64,000 nucleotides of DNA, from positions 16,078 through 80,077 of the forward strand of contig JAFBIU010000016.1 of the NCBI GenBank assembly GCA_021531775.1. Direction: 5' to 3'. A program made the translations under genes and the position numbers. This document shows, in pieces, positions 26,180 to 34,108 of this stretch. Source of the DNA: Parabacteroides distasonis. GTDB lineage: Bacteria; Bacteroidota; Bacteroidia; Bacteroidales; Tannerellaceae. The notes under the pieces are model-generated. The model saw only the letters and a list, made by a program, of their open reading frames with translations. It made no database searches and was not told the DNA's origin. The first letter of the stretch is position 1; the number at the start of each line of letters is the position of its first letter.

Positions 26180-27217
26180 ATGGCAACGATATATGAGGCA
26201 CCTTTTGTATTTGGCGTTCGCGTTGAAGGCGATACGTTTACCGATCGTCGTGAAGAGACCGAACGATTGAAGATGAATTTCCTATATGGGATCAATACAA
26301 TCCTGATCTCTCCTCGTCGTATGGGAAAGACCTCGTTGGTAGATAAGGTCTGTTCGTTGATGGTAGATGATTCCATCCGAATTGCACGGATGGACGCTTT
26401 TGGTTGTCGATCCGAACAGGATTTTATCAATGCCTTTGCGACAGCTGTCCTTCGCGCCACCTCTTCCAAATGGGAAGAGTGGATGAAGGGAGATATACTA
26501 CAACTACCTGAACTCATTGCACGCGAAAAAGGTATCCGGATAGTAGTTTGTATTGACGAATTTCAGCAGTTGGGCGAGTTTCCGGACTCATTGACATTCC
26601 AAAAGAAGTTGCGTAGCGTCTGGCAATTACAGAACCATGTTTCCTATTGTCTGTATGGTAGCAAAAAACATCTGATGGAGCAAATGTTTCAGAATGCCAG
26701 TTATCCCTTCTATCGCTTTGGAGACTTTTTCTACTTGGAAAAGATCAGCGAAGCAGATTGGGTTGCGTACATTACCCATCGTTTTAAAGCTACCGGCAAA
26801 GAGATTGCGTCTGAATTAGCCACCGAAATCTGTCGGGTGACGGAACGCTATTCCTCCTACGTTCAGCAACTAGCTTGGTTTGTTTGGTTGAAAACAACCC
26901 ATACGGCCACGATGGAGGATGTGCAATTTGCGATCAATCGCCTGTTGGATGCCAACGAACCTCTATTTATCCAACAAACGGAAGACTTGTCGGCCTATCA
27001 GATGAATTTCCTACGAGCCATAGTGGAGGGAGTTCATTCCGGTTTTACCCAAACAGAGGTATTGAACCGATATCGGTTAGGGACGGCTGCCAATGTTACT
27101 CGCTTGAAGAAGTCACTGACTGCCAAAGATCTGATCATGTCCTATTCTCCTAAAAAATTGGTGATGTCCGATCCCATCTTGGCTCTTTGGCTCAAACGAC
27201 GTGTGTTCCATTCATAA
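26180..27217 (+). CDS. Archaeal-type P-loop ATPase (PF01637-like) with C-terminal winged helix
   Basis: 345 residues. The start MATIYEAPFVFGVRVEGDTFTDRREE is the typical FxDRxxE entry to this STAND-like ATPase group. The P-loop is ISPRRMGKTSLVDK (near residue 40), Walker B is IVVCIDEFQQLGEF (near 120), and the C terminus (TQTEVLNRYRLGTAANVTRLKKSL) reads as a winged helix-turn-helix. Members are abundant in Bacteroidetes with no settled function; toxin-, transposon- and defence-related roles have been proposed. Fragments of its 3' end recur twice downstream (28784-28876 and 30436-30528) around the duplicated DUF4143 genes. Confidence 0.8.
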   Translation: MATIYEAPFVFGVRVEGDTFTDRREETERLKMNFLYGINTILISPRRMGKTSLVDKVCSLMVDDSIRIARMDAFGCRSEQDFINAFATAVLRATSSKWEEWMKGDILQLPELIAREKGIRIVVCIDEFQQLGEFPDSLTFQKKLRSVWQLQNHVSYCLYGSKKHLMEQMFQNASYPFYRFGDFFYLEKISEADWVAYITHRFKATGKEIASELATEICRVTERYSSYVQQLAWFVWLKTTHTATMEDVQFAINRLLDANEPLFIQQTEDLSAYQMNFLRAIVEGVHSGFTQTEVLNRYRLGTAANVTRLKKSLTAKDLIMSYSPKKLVMSDPILALWLKRRVFHS

Positions 27218-27271
27218 AGAAATGAGGGAAATAGATAAAATCCGGATGTAGCCGGTTGGCTACACCCGGGA

Positions 27272-28594
27272 TTAGTATGTTCGTAATAGAAAAGTCAAAT
27301 AGAGGGGTAATGTGATGACCTGATCGCTGACTCCTATATTCATATCGCACAGTTTGATAGCCTTGTTGATATGGTATTTTTCCGGGTGTGCCAAAATAGT
27401 TTTTGTGCTTTTTACATTCCCATTGGATGACTTGACCTCTATTAAGGTACATTCCCCCTCATAGCGTATGACGAAATCCACTTCGAGACCTGAATCTTTC
27501 CGAAAATAATATAGTTTCCGTTGCATTTTGGAGAATATGTCAGCTATCAGATTCTCAAAAATAGCCCCTTTGTAACCATAGAGATTACCGCGCAGAATAT
27601 CGGCTTGTGTGCCGGGTTCAAGCATTGAAATGAAGAGACCTGTATCCACCATATAGATTTTGAATACATCAGCAATTGCATTTCCGTCTAATGGTAATTC
27701 AGTAATGCTTAGGTTGTAACATCGACGAATGATGCCAGCATCCTCGATCCATTGAATACTGCCTGCATATTGGGAGGCTTTTCCTCCTTTCCGAACTAAC
27801 GAATACTGAAACTTCTTATTCTCCTTTGCCAACTGTTTGGGAATCGACTCAAAACATTCCCGAATACGTGATTTATCTGCCTCATCGGCATATTTCAACA
27901 TGTCATCTTCATATTGACTGATGATTGTCTGTTGGAGTTTGATCACGTTATTGATATTGTGGGTTGATAAAAACAGATTGACCACTTCTGGCATTCCACC
28001 TACAATGGTATATTGTAGCAATAATTCACGTAACCTACGGTGTATAGCCTCCGGAACAGGAGATAACGTGTCTAAGCATTGTTGTAGTTTATCCACTACC
28101 TCATCTCGAATGCCATTAGCCCAAAGAAACTCTTCAAAATCAAGCGGAAACATTTGAACAATCGTTTCATAGCCAACGGGGATTGTTGCTTTGTTCGCAC
28201 CATATCCCACTACACCCAACAGTGATCCTGTCGCAATTACATCAAAACGACCATCCAGTTTGAAAAACTTGAGTGCAGAACGGGCCTGAGGACATTCCTG
28301 TATTTCGTCGAGTATGATGCAGGTCTGTCCAGGTATGAATACAGCATCCTCTATAAAGGTTGAAATATTCAAGATGATATCATCTATTCGTCTCGATTTT
28401 TCAAATATACTTCCGTAATCATCATTCTCCATGAAATTGAGATAGATTACGTGTGCATAATTGGCTGATGCAAATTGCCTCACAGAATAGGTCTTCCCGC
28501 ATTGCCTACATCCTTTGATGACAAGCGGTTTCCGGTCTGCTGAATGTTTCCATTCGTTGAGTACCTCCATGATTTTTCTTCTTAGTTCTGCCAT
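27272..28594 (-). CDS. AAA_14 / DUF4143 ATPase, copy 1
   Basis: 440 residues from the ATG at 28594 (MAELRRKIMEVLNEWK); a GTG ten codons earlier (28624) is also in frame. P-loop KPLVIKGCRQCGKTYSVRQF near residue 30, Walker B-like CIILDEIQECPQA near 105, and a C-terminal DUF4143 domain with SGLEVDFVIRYEGECTLIEVKSS, which looks like a PD-(D/E)xK core (D-V-D-F ... E-V-K), and the closing LPLYLTF. The family is common in Bacteroidetes and archaea; its role is unknown, though the nuclease-like C terminus suggests DNA-related activity. The gene is identical to the copy at 28924. Confidence 0.88.
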   Translation of the reverse strand: MAELRRKIMEVLNEWKHSADRKPLVIKGCRQCGKTYSVRQFASANYAHVIYLNFMENDDYGSIFEKSRRIDDIILNISTFIEDAVFIPGQTCIILDEIQECPQARSALKFFKLDGRFDVIATGSLLGVVGYGANKATIPVGYETIVQMFPLDFEEFLWANGIRDEVVDKLQQCLDTLSPVPEAIHRRLRELLLQYTIVGGMPEVVNLFLSTHNINNVIKLQQTIISQYEDDMLKYADEADKSRIRECFESIPKQLAKENKKFQYSLVRKGGKASQYAGSIQWIEDAGIIRRCYNLSITELPLDGNAIADVFKIYMVDTGLFISMLEPGTQADILRGNLYGYKGAIFENLIADIFSKMQRKLYYFRKDSGLEVDFVIRYEGECTLIEVKSSNGNVKSTKTILAHPEKYHINKAIKLCDMNIGVSDQVITLPLYLTFLLRTY

Positions 28595-28597
28595 AAA

Positions 28598-28708
28598 TTC
28601 AAGAGACTTTTTGTTTCGCGTCACTTTTTCAAGGGACTTTTCTTATTTCGCGTCACTTTTTCAAGGGACTTTTCTTATTTCACGCCACTTTTTCAAGGGA
28701 CTTTTCTT
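28598..28708 (-). repeat. Tandem 30-32-bp repeats at the 5' end of DUF4143 ATPase copy 1
   Basis: Four copies of TTCAAGRGACTTTT on the plus strand begin at 28598, 28628, 28660 and 28692, each of the first three followed by a CGCGTCACTTT-like segment. On the coding strand each unit reads GTG ACG CGA AAY AAR AAA, i.e. MTRNKK-type starts; the first period (30) keeps the frame, the 32-base periods do not. The array may duplicate a start region or regulate translation. Its identical twin is at 30250-30360. Confidence 0.75.
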
Positions 28709-28783
28709 TACAAAGCTACGAAAGCATTTGAGAACTGCAAGGTGATTAGAGATGTGAGTCCTTAATTTTGACAATAATTAAAT

Positions 28784-28876
28784 ATTCCGGTTTTACCCAA
28801 ACAGAGGTATTGAACCGATATCGATTAGGGACGGCTGCCTATGTCACTCGCGTGAAGGTGTGTTTCATTCATAAAG
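28784..28876 (+). pseudogene. Remnant of the 3' end of the archaeal-type ATPase gene (first)
   Basis: Matches 27036-27219 of the intact gene (ATTCCGGTTTTACCC ... CATTCATAAAG), but with 91 bases (27110-27200) missing and a few substitutions. It still spells the winged-helix start (GFTQTEVLNRYRLGTAAYVTR) and then loses frame. It lies between the two DUF4143 copies. Confidence 0.75.
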
Positions 28877-28923
28877 TTAAGAGCGTGTATAATCCGGATG
28901 TAGCCGGTTGGCTACACCCGGGA

Positions 28924-30246
28924 TTAGTATGTTCGTAATAGAAAAGTCAAATAGAGGGGTAATGTGATGACCTGATCGCTGACTCCTATATTCATATCGC
29001 ACAGTTTGATAGCCTTGTTGATATGGTATTTTTCCGGGTGTGCCAAAATAGTTTTTGTGCTTTTTACATTCCCATTGGATGACTTGACCTCTATTAAGGT
29101 ACATTCCCCCTCATAGCGTATGACGAAATCCACTTCGAGACCTGAATCTTTCCGAAAATAATATAGTTTCCGTTGCATTTTGGAGAATATGTCAGCTATC
29201 AGATTCTCAAAAATAGCCCCTTTGTAACCATAGAGATTACCGCGCAGAATATCGGCTTGTGTGCCGGGTTCAAGCATTGAAATGAAGAGACCTGTATCCA
29301 CCATATAGATTTTGAATACATCAGCAATTGCATTTCCGTCTAATGGTAATTCAGTAATGCTTAGGTTGTAACATCGACGAATGATGCCAGCATCCTCGAT
29401 CCATTGAATACTGCCTGCATATTGGGAGGCTTTTCCTCCTTTCCGAACTAACGAATACTGAAACTTCTTATTCTCCTTTGCCAACTGTTTGGGAATCGAC
29501 TCAAAACATTCCCGAATACGTGATTTATCTGCCTCATCGGCATATTTCAACATGTCATCTTCATATTGACTGATGATTGTCTGTTGGAGTTTGATCACGT
29601 TATTGATATTGTGGGTTGATAAAAACAGATTGACCACTTCTGGCATTCCACCTACAATGGTATATTGTAGCAATAATTCACGTAACCTACGGTGTATAGC
29701 CTCCGGAACAGGAGATAACGTGTCTAAGCATTGTTGTAGTTTATCCACTACCTCATCTCGAATGCCATTAGCCCAAAGAAACTCTTCAAAATCAAGCGGA
29801 AACATTTGAACAATCGTTTCATAGCCAACGGGGATTGTTGCTTTGTTCGCACCATATCCCACTACACCCAACAGTGATCCTGTCGCAATTACATCAAAAC
29901 GACCATCCAGTTTGAAAAACTTGAGTGCAGAACGGGCCTGAGGACATTCCTGTATTTCGTCGAGTATGATGCAGGTCTGTCCAGGTATGAATACAGCATC
30001 CTCTATAAAGGTTGAAATATTCAAGATGATATCATCTATTCGTCTCGATTTTTCAAATATACTTCCGTAATCATCATTCTCCATGAAATTGAGATAGATT
30101 ACGTGTGCATAATTGGCTGATGCAAATTGCCTCACAGAATAGGTCTTCCCGCATTGCCTACATCCTTTGATGACAAGCGGTTTCCGGTCTGCTGAATGTT
30201 TCCATTCGTTGAGTACCTCCATGATTTTTCTTCTTAGTTCTGCCAT
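28924..30246 (-). CDS. AAA_14 / DUF4143 ATPase, copy 2
   Basis: 440 residues, identical in every position to the protein at 27272-28594, with the same upstream repeats and the same alternative GTG start (30276). No stop codon or frameshift has appeared in either copy, so both may be made. Copy 2 is flanked on both sides by remnants of the 3' end of the archaeal-type ATPase gene, copy 1 by the intact end on one side and a remnant on the other. Confidence 0.88.
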   Translation of the reverse strand: MAELRRKIMEVLNEWKHSADRKPLVIKGCRQCGKTYSVRQFASANYAHVIYLNFMENDDYGSIFEKSRRIDDIILNISTFIEDAVFIPGQTCIILDEIQECPQARSALKFFKLDGRFDVIATGSLLGVVGYGANKATIPVGYETIVQMFPLDFEEFLWANGIRDEVVDKLQQCLDTLSPVPEAIHRRLRELLLQYTIVGGMPEVVNLFLSTHNINNVIKLQQTIISQYEDDMLKYADEADKSRIRECFESIPKQLAKENKKFQYSLVRKGGKASQYAGSIQWIEDAGIIRRCYNLSITELPLDGNAIADVFKIYMVDTGLFISMLEPGTQADILRGNLYGYKGAIFENLIADIFSKMQRKLYYFRKDSGLEVDFVIRYEGECTLIEVKSSNGNVKSTKTILAHPEKYHINKAIKLCDMNIGVSDQVITLPLYLTFLLRTY

Positions 30247-30249
30247 AAA

Positions 30250-30360
30250 TTCAAGAGACTTTTTGTTTCGCGTCACTTTTTCAAGGGACTTTTCTTATTT
30301 CGCGTCACTTTTTCAAGGGACTTTTCTTATTTCACGCCACTTTTTCAAGGGACTTTTCTT
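30250..30360 (-). repeat. Tandem 30-32-bp repeats at the 5' end of DUF4143 ATPase copy 2
   Basis: Exact second copy of the array at 28598-28708, carried along in the 1.55-kb duplication. Confidence 0.75.
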
Positions 30361-30435
30361 TACAAAGCTACGAAAGCATTTGAGAACTGCAAGGTGATTA
30401 GAGATGTGAGTCCTTAATTTTGACAATAATTAAAT

Positions 30436-30528
30436 ATTCTGGTTTCACCCAAACAGCGGTATTGAACCGATATCGGTTAGGGACGGTTGCCTATGTCACT
30501 CGCGTGAAGGTGTGTTTCATTCATAAAG
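30436..30528 (+). pseudogene. Remnant of the 3' end of the archaeal-type ATPase gene (second)
   Basis: The same deletion derivative as at 28784-28876 but more diverged from the intact gene (e.g. GGTTTCACCC, ACAGCGGT). The shared 91-base deletion shows that both remnants descend from one event that preceded the 1.55-kb duplication. The M28 peptidase gene ends about 50 bases further on. Confidence 0.7.
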
Positions 30529-30550
30529 TTGAGAGCGTGTATAATCCGGA

Positions 30551-30568
30551 TGTAGCCGGCTGGCTACA
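30551..30568. repeat. Third copy of the 18-bp palindrome bounding the duplicated units
   Basis: TGTAGCC GGCT GGCTACA; the first two copies (27247-27264 and 28899-28916) have GGTT in the loop. All are spaced 1652 bases apart and set in CCGGA...CCCGG. They could serve as bidirectional terminators between the ATPase genes or as recombination ends. Confidence 0.65.
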
Positions 30569-30579
30569 CCCGGATGCAA

Positions 30580-31581
30580 TCAGAATGTCTTTTCATTCGC
30601 CAAGTTCCACATATTCAGGAAAGAGGCCTTCGTGATGTTGACTAGCTTGTCCCAGTTGATGCGTTCGGCATGATCGCTCGGCAAGTGATAGTCCGGATGT
30701 GCATCGGTATGATACCAGATGATGGGAATGTCGCGCTTCGCAAACGTACCGTTGTCACTACCACCGACCGGCTTGTCCCATGGACGATAGTTGGGCGTCA
30801 GGTTCAGGTGATACTTCTCGATGTCATGCTTCAGCCATTCGCCAAAGGCAGGATGCGACTCTGTATAGAAATAGACCACATGGGTCGGATTGGACTCATC
30901 GTTGTTGCGTCCGATCATGTCGAAGTTCAGATAGCCCTTCACCTGATCGATCTGCGGGAAGCTCTGCACAAAGGCACGCGAGCCCAACAGCCCCTTCTCC
31001 TCTCCGTCCCAGAACGCAAAGATGACGTTGCGCATGGGTTGCTGACCGGTAGCCAAGAAGGCTCGGGCAATCTGAAGCACAGCCGATACGCCCGAAGCAT
31101 TGTCGTCGGCTCCGTTGTAGATCTGGTCGCCATCCAGCATCGGATCGATGCCCAAGTGATCGTAATGGGCTCCCACAATGACATATTCGTTCTTGTTCTT
31201 GCCCTCAATCATGCCCAATACATTGTTGAGCGAGAGCTTCTGATGAACCACCTGTTTCAGTTTGGCAATGGAATCGGGCTCCACTTGCCAGCGTTGTCCC
31301 TTTTTCTGCCGTTCGGCATGATAGACTTCGAAGGGATGATAATAGGAATCACCCACGGGACGAATGCCCAGCGACTTCAACATGGAGACAATGTAATCGC
31401 CGGCAATGCGTCCGCCTTGTGTACCGGCTTCGCGTCCCTCGAGGTCGTCATCGGCCAAAAAAGCCACATGCGCCTCTGCTGTCAGTTGGTTAATCGACTG
31501 CAAGCCCTTCTCTTGTGGGGTTTGCGCCCACACTGTGCTGCCCATCATCAGAGCAGCCAACAGCCATCCTGTCTTTTTCAT
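30580..31581 (-). CDS. Secreted M28 family aminopeptidase
   Basis: 333 residues with a signal peptide (MKKTGWLLAALMMGSTVWAQ). The co-catalytic zinc site of the M28 family is visible: VGAHYDHLGID (His), NGADDNASGVS (bridging Asp), FWDGEEKGLLGS (catalytic Glu and Glu ligand), NFDMIGRN (Asp) and LPSDHAERI (His). It probably trims peptides in the periplasm or outside the cell. A -7 box on the minus strand (TATATTTG, 31636-31643) drives it. Its 3' end lies close to the third palindrome of the duplicated region, so it marks the right border of that island. Confidence 0.92.
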   Translation of the reverse strand: MKKTGWLLAALMMGSTVWAQTPQEKGLQSINQLTAEAHVAFLADDDLEGREAGTQGGRIAGDYIVSMLKSLGIRPVGDSYYHPFEVYHAERQKKGQRWQVEPDSIAKLKQVVHQKLSLNNVLGMIEGKNKNEYVIVGAHYDHLGIDPMLDGDQIYNGADDNASGVSAVLQIARAFLATGQQPMRNVIFAFWDGEEKGLLGSRAFVQSFPQIDQVKGYLNFDMIGRNNDESNPTHVVYFYTESHPAFGEWLKHDIEKYHLNLTPNYRPWDKPVGGSDNGTFAKRDIPIIWYHTDAHPDYHLPSDHAERINWDKLVNITKASFLNMWNLANEKTF

Positions 31582-31642
31582 TTATCGTTGATTATGAGTT
31601 ATACTTAGTCTTAGCGCTCTCTAAGCACTGTCCGGCAAATAT

Positions 31643-31680
31643 AAAAAAAAATCTCTTGCCACGACCCGACGTAGCAAGAG
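31643..31680 (-). terminator. Terminator of the 54-residue gene, overlapping the M28 promoter
   Basis: On the minus strand CTCTTGC (31674-31680) pairs with GCAAGAG (31653-31659), followed by A and a run of eight to nine Ts (31643-31651). The T-run merges into TATATTTG (31636-31643), the -7 box of the M28 peptidase gene, so one transcript ends where the next begins. Confidence 0.75.
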
Positions 31681-31728
31681 AAAGATATGTACATTACTAA
31701 AAAATATTATCCCAGAAGACAGAGAACC

Positions 31729-31893
31729 TTAATTCTTCTCTGTATTGTCAAGCTGCTTTTGATCCATCAAGCGACGAATTTCAGCATTCAAACGTTGGCA
31801 CATCGAACCATTTCCTAATGATTGGTAACGATCGGCCTGATAACGCAACATAGCCAGCGTGCGCTGGTCCTTTTCATTTACACTCATTACCAT
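31729..31893 (-). CDS. Small basic/polar protein of unknown function (54 residues)
   Basis: ATG at 31893, TAA at 31729-31731; MVMSVNEKDQRTLAMLRYQA... ending DQKQLDNTEKN. The ATG at 31887 (MSVNEKDQ) is an alternative start. It appears all-helical with no signal peptide or membrane span, and no family is recognised. A perfect -7 box (TATATTTG, minus strand, 31965-31972) about 70 bases upstream and a clear terminator downstream frame it as a one-gene transcript, which supports it strongly despite its size. Confidence 0.7.
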   Translation of the reverse strand: MVMSVNEKDQRTLAMLRYQADRYQSLGNGSMCQRLNAEIRRLMDQKQLDNTEKN

Positions 31894-32062
31894 AATACTC
31901 TTTCTGTTTATGTCCCCGATTACCGGAGACTGGTTAATAATCTAAACAATTCTTTTTTCGACTGCAAATATAGGCATTTTTCCCGAATTGATGCTGTAAA
32001 ACATATTACAAATCGTTTGCATTAACCTTGTTTAAACTTTAAGAGCCCTATTCAATGAGTTT

Positions 32063-32842
32063 TCACAACCTAATGAGCCCAAAATGGCGTAAGGCATTCC
32101 AAACACCATCCTCATCGACCGAAGTGGTCACATAGTCGGCTTCGCGTTGTACAGAGGCTTCTGCATTCCCCATGGCCACTCCGATACCGGCACGTCGCAA
32201 CATGGCTACATCGTTACCGCCATCGCCAAAGGCCATCGTCTCTTCTACGGAGATGCCGAAATGGGCGGCCATCTGTTCGATACCGACAGCCTTGCTGCTG
32301 CCTTTCGCAACGACATCGGTAAAGAGCGGATTCCAACGGGTGGCTACGCAACCGGGCAAGAAGGACATGATTTCCGCCTCTTCTTCCTGGGTGAAAAAGG
32401 CGATGAGCTGATAGACGGCGGCTCCATTCAGTGCGGACAGATCCACCACAGGTGGTGTCGGGAAATTGAGCAGTGCATAGATCTCCTCTACGCGCGCGTT
32501 TATATAATTATGTAGGATGGCATGTTCGGTGACCAATCCGCAGGGGAAAGGGCGACGTTGCAGGAGTTGCAACAGGGCCTCAATGTCGGATGAGGGAATG
32601 GGATGGCGGTAAAAGATCCGCTCCTTGCCTTCGTAGCAGATACCTCCATTGAGGGTGACATAACCATCGAAAGAGAGATCGCCCAAATTGTCGATCGAGC
32701 GCATGGCGCGACCTGTCGAGATGAATACTTTGACCCCCTGCTCCCGAAGCAGGTGCAATGCCCGCACCGTTGAGGGTGGTACGGTATGTGTCTGGAAACT
32801 GACTAACGTTCCGTCGATGTCGAAAAATACAGCTTTTATCAT
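32063..32842 (-). CDS. Cof-type HAD-IIB family hydrolase
   Basis: 259 residues. HAD motif I is AVFFDIDGTLVS, with the nucleophile and general acid Asp pair near residues 8 and 10; motif II is FISTGRAM; the lysine comes from VVAKGSSKAVGIEQM; motif IV is MAFGDGGNDVAML. The large insertion between motifs II and III is the IIB cap. Such enzymes dephosphorylate sugar phosphates or FMN-like compounds; the substrate is not fixed. A -7 box TACATTTG (minus strand, 32875-32882) precedes it. Confidence 0.92.
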   Translation of the reverse strand: MIKAVFFDIDGTLVSFQTHTVPPSTVRALHLLREQGVKVFISTGRAMRSIDNLGDLSFDGYVTLNGGICYEGKERIFYRHPIPSSDIEALLQLLQRRPFPCGLVTEHAILHNYINARVEEIYALLNFPTPPVVDLSALNGAAVYQLIAFFTQEEEAEIMSFLPGCVATRWNPLFTDVVAKGSSKAVGIEQMAAHFGISVEETMAFGDGGNDVAMLRRAGIGVAMGNAEASVQREADYVTTSVDEDGVWNALRHFGLIRL

Positions 32843-32941
32843 ATAACCCTATACAATCTTCGTCTAACGAGGGACAAATGTACGGCTATTTCTTGAATTT
32901 ATTTGTACTTTTGAGGCTTTCAAACATTCAATTTTCAATTT

Positions 32942-34102
32942 ATGAAAGGACTTTTTATGGGCGTTTGCTGTTTGATGACACTCTTCGCCACGGCTCAGGA
33001 GAATATCTACGATGGTAGTCAACCTACTTTAGTCAACCGACTGACAGACGGAAAGGTTGACATCAAGCATGTGGATGTGAACTTCCAGGTCTTCACATCG
33101 GCCAATGCGAATTTCATCGAAAACGAGTTGGAGAATATGGATTTCAAGCTCAACCGGGTGAAGTTAGAGATCAAAGGGGATGTAAACAACTGGTTCTCCT
33201 ACCACTACCGGCAGTCGTTCAACAAGTATTCCGATCCCTACTCGTTGGATAACCTCTCCTCGTCGGTGGAATTGGCATACGTCAACTTGGAAGTCACCCC
33301 CCAGTTCATCATCACGACCGGCAAGCATGCTTTGGCGTTAGGGGGCTACGAATATTACGTGAACCCGATCAAGGTACGGGAGTTCAGTGAATTCAACAAC
33401 CAAATCAGCTGTTACCAGGCGGGTATTTCAGGCACATGGGCCATCACGCCCTACCAGGAGCTCTGTTTCCAGATCATGAACAACCGAAGCGGCAGTATCG
33501 AAGAGACCTTTGTCGGTGGATTGCCGGAAGGGGTCGAAGCAGCGAAGGTTCCCTTCTTCTACAGCCTGAACTGGAACAGTTTCTACTTCGACAAGGTGCT
33601 TCAGCTGCGGTATGCACTCTCCATGGCAGAACAGGCCAAGGGGTATCGCTCGTTCTATGCGACTTGCGGTAACGTCATCGAGACCGGACCGGTCATCACC
33701 TACCTGGATTTGATGTACACCCGACAGGAGCTGGACCAGCATGGCATCATCAGTAATCTGGTGGAAACAGAACGGGGTGCCTGCAACACGGAGTATTTTT
33801 CGGCCATTGCGGACTTTGACTACCGCTTTCACGATCACTGGAATGCGTATGTGAAGGGGACGTACGAGATCGGGCGGGTCTATAAAGCGAACGGCGCCTA
33901 CAACAAGGGGTTGTATCGCCGTTCGTGGAACGCACAGGCGTGCGTGGAATATTTTCCGATGAAGAATAGTGAACTCCTCATCTTCCTGCTCTACTCCTAC
34001 CGGGGTGTCAAGCTGGAAAAGAATGCTTTGCAATTGGGAGCGGTCGAATCGGACCAAAGCCGCATTTCGTTGGGGTTCGTCTATTCCATTCCCGTCTTTT
34101 AA
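32942..34102 (+). CDS. Outer-membrane porin, phosphate-selective O/P-like
   Basis: 386 residues with a short signal peptide (MKGLFMGVCCLMTLFATAQE) and a beta-barrel pattern of alternating aromatic/polar strands to a terminal aromatic (GFVYSIPVF). FKLNRVKLEIKGDVNNWFSYHYRQS and ITTGKHALALGGYEYYVNP follow the OprP/OprO-like porin family of Bacteroidetes. The substrate is unknown. A -7 box TACTTTTG (32906-32913) lies 28 bases upstream of the ATG. The stop is 6 bases from the convergent CobW gene. Confidence 0.82.
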   Translation: MKGLFMGVCCLMTLFATAQENIYDGSQPTLVNRLTDGKVDIKHVDVNFQVFTSANANFIENELENMDFKLNRVKLEIKGDVNNWFSYHYRQSFNKYSDPYSLDNLSSSVELAYVNLEVTPQFIITTGKHALALGGYEYYVNPIKVREFSEFNNQISCYQAGISGTWAITPYQELCFQIMNNRSGSIEETFVGGLPEGVEAAKVPFFYSLNWNSFYFDKVLQLRYALSMAEQAKGYRSFYATCGNVIETGPVITYLDLMYTRQELDQHGIISNLVETERGACNTEYFSAIADFDYRFHDHWNAYVKGTYEIGRVYKANGAYNKGLYRRSWNAQACVEYFPMKNSELLIFLLYSYRGVKLEKNALQLGAVESDQSRISLGFVYSIPVF

Positions 34103-34108
34103 TGCAGC

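Larger units (their letters stand above)
27239..28787. repeat. 1.55-kb direct repeat, copy 1
   Basis: I find no difference between this 1549-base segment and 28891-30439, at an offset of exactly 1652 bases. It carries a palindrome at 27247-27264 (TGTAGCC GGTT GGCTACA), the whole AAA_14/DUF4143 ATPase gene, its upstream tandem repeats and ~75 bases more. Identity breaks off at 27238 on the left and 28788 on the right. The two encoded proteins are identical, which implies recent duplication, gene conversion, or an assembly artefact. Confidence 0.9.
28891..30439. repeat. 1.55-kb direct repeat, copy 2
   Basis: Second copy of the segment at 27239-28787. Beyond its right end the next ~100 bases match 28788-28890 only imperfectly (C/T at 30440 against 28788 and several more), so the recent event is confined to the 1549-base block while the flanks are older. 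The palindrome recurs at 28899-28916, and once more, slightly changed, at 30551-30568. Confidence 0.9.

Noticed and set aside
28598..28708. CRISPR-like repeat array
   Set aside because: Units are 30-32 bases in direct tandem with no unique spacers; they overlap the 5' end of a gene.
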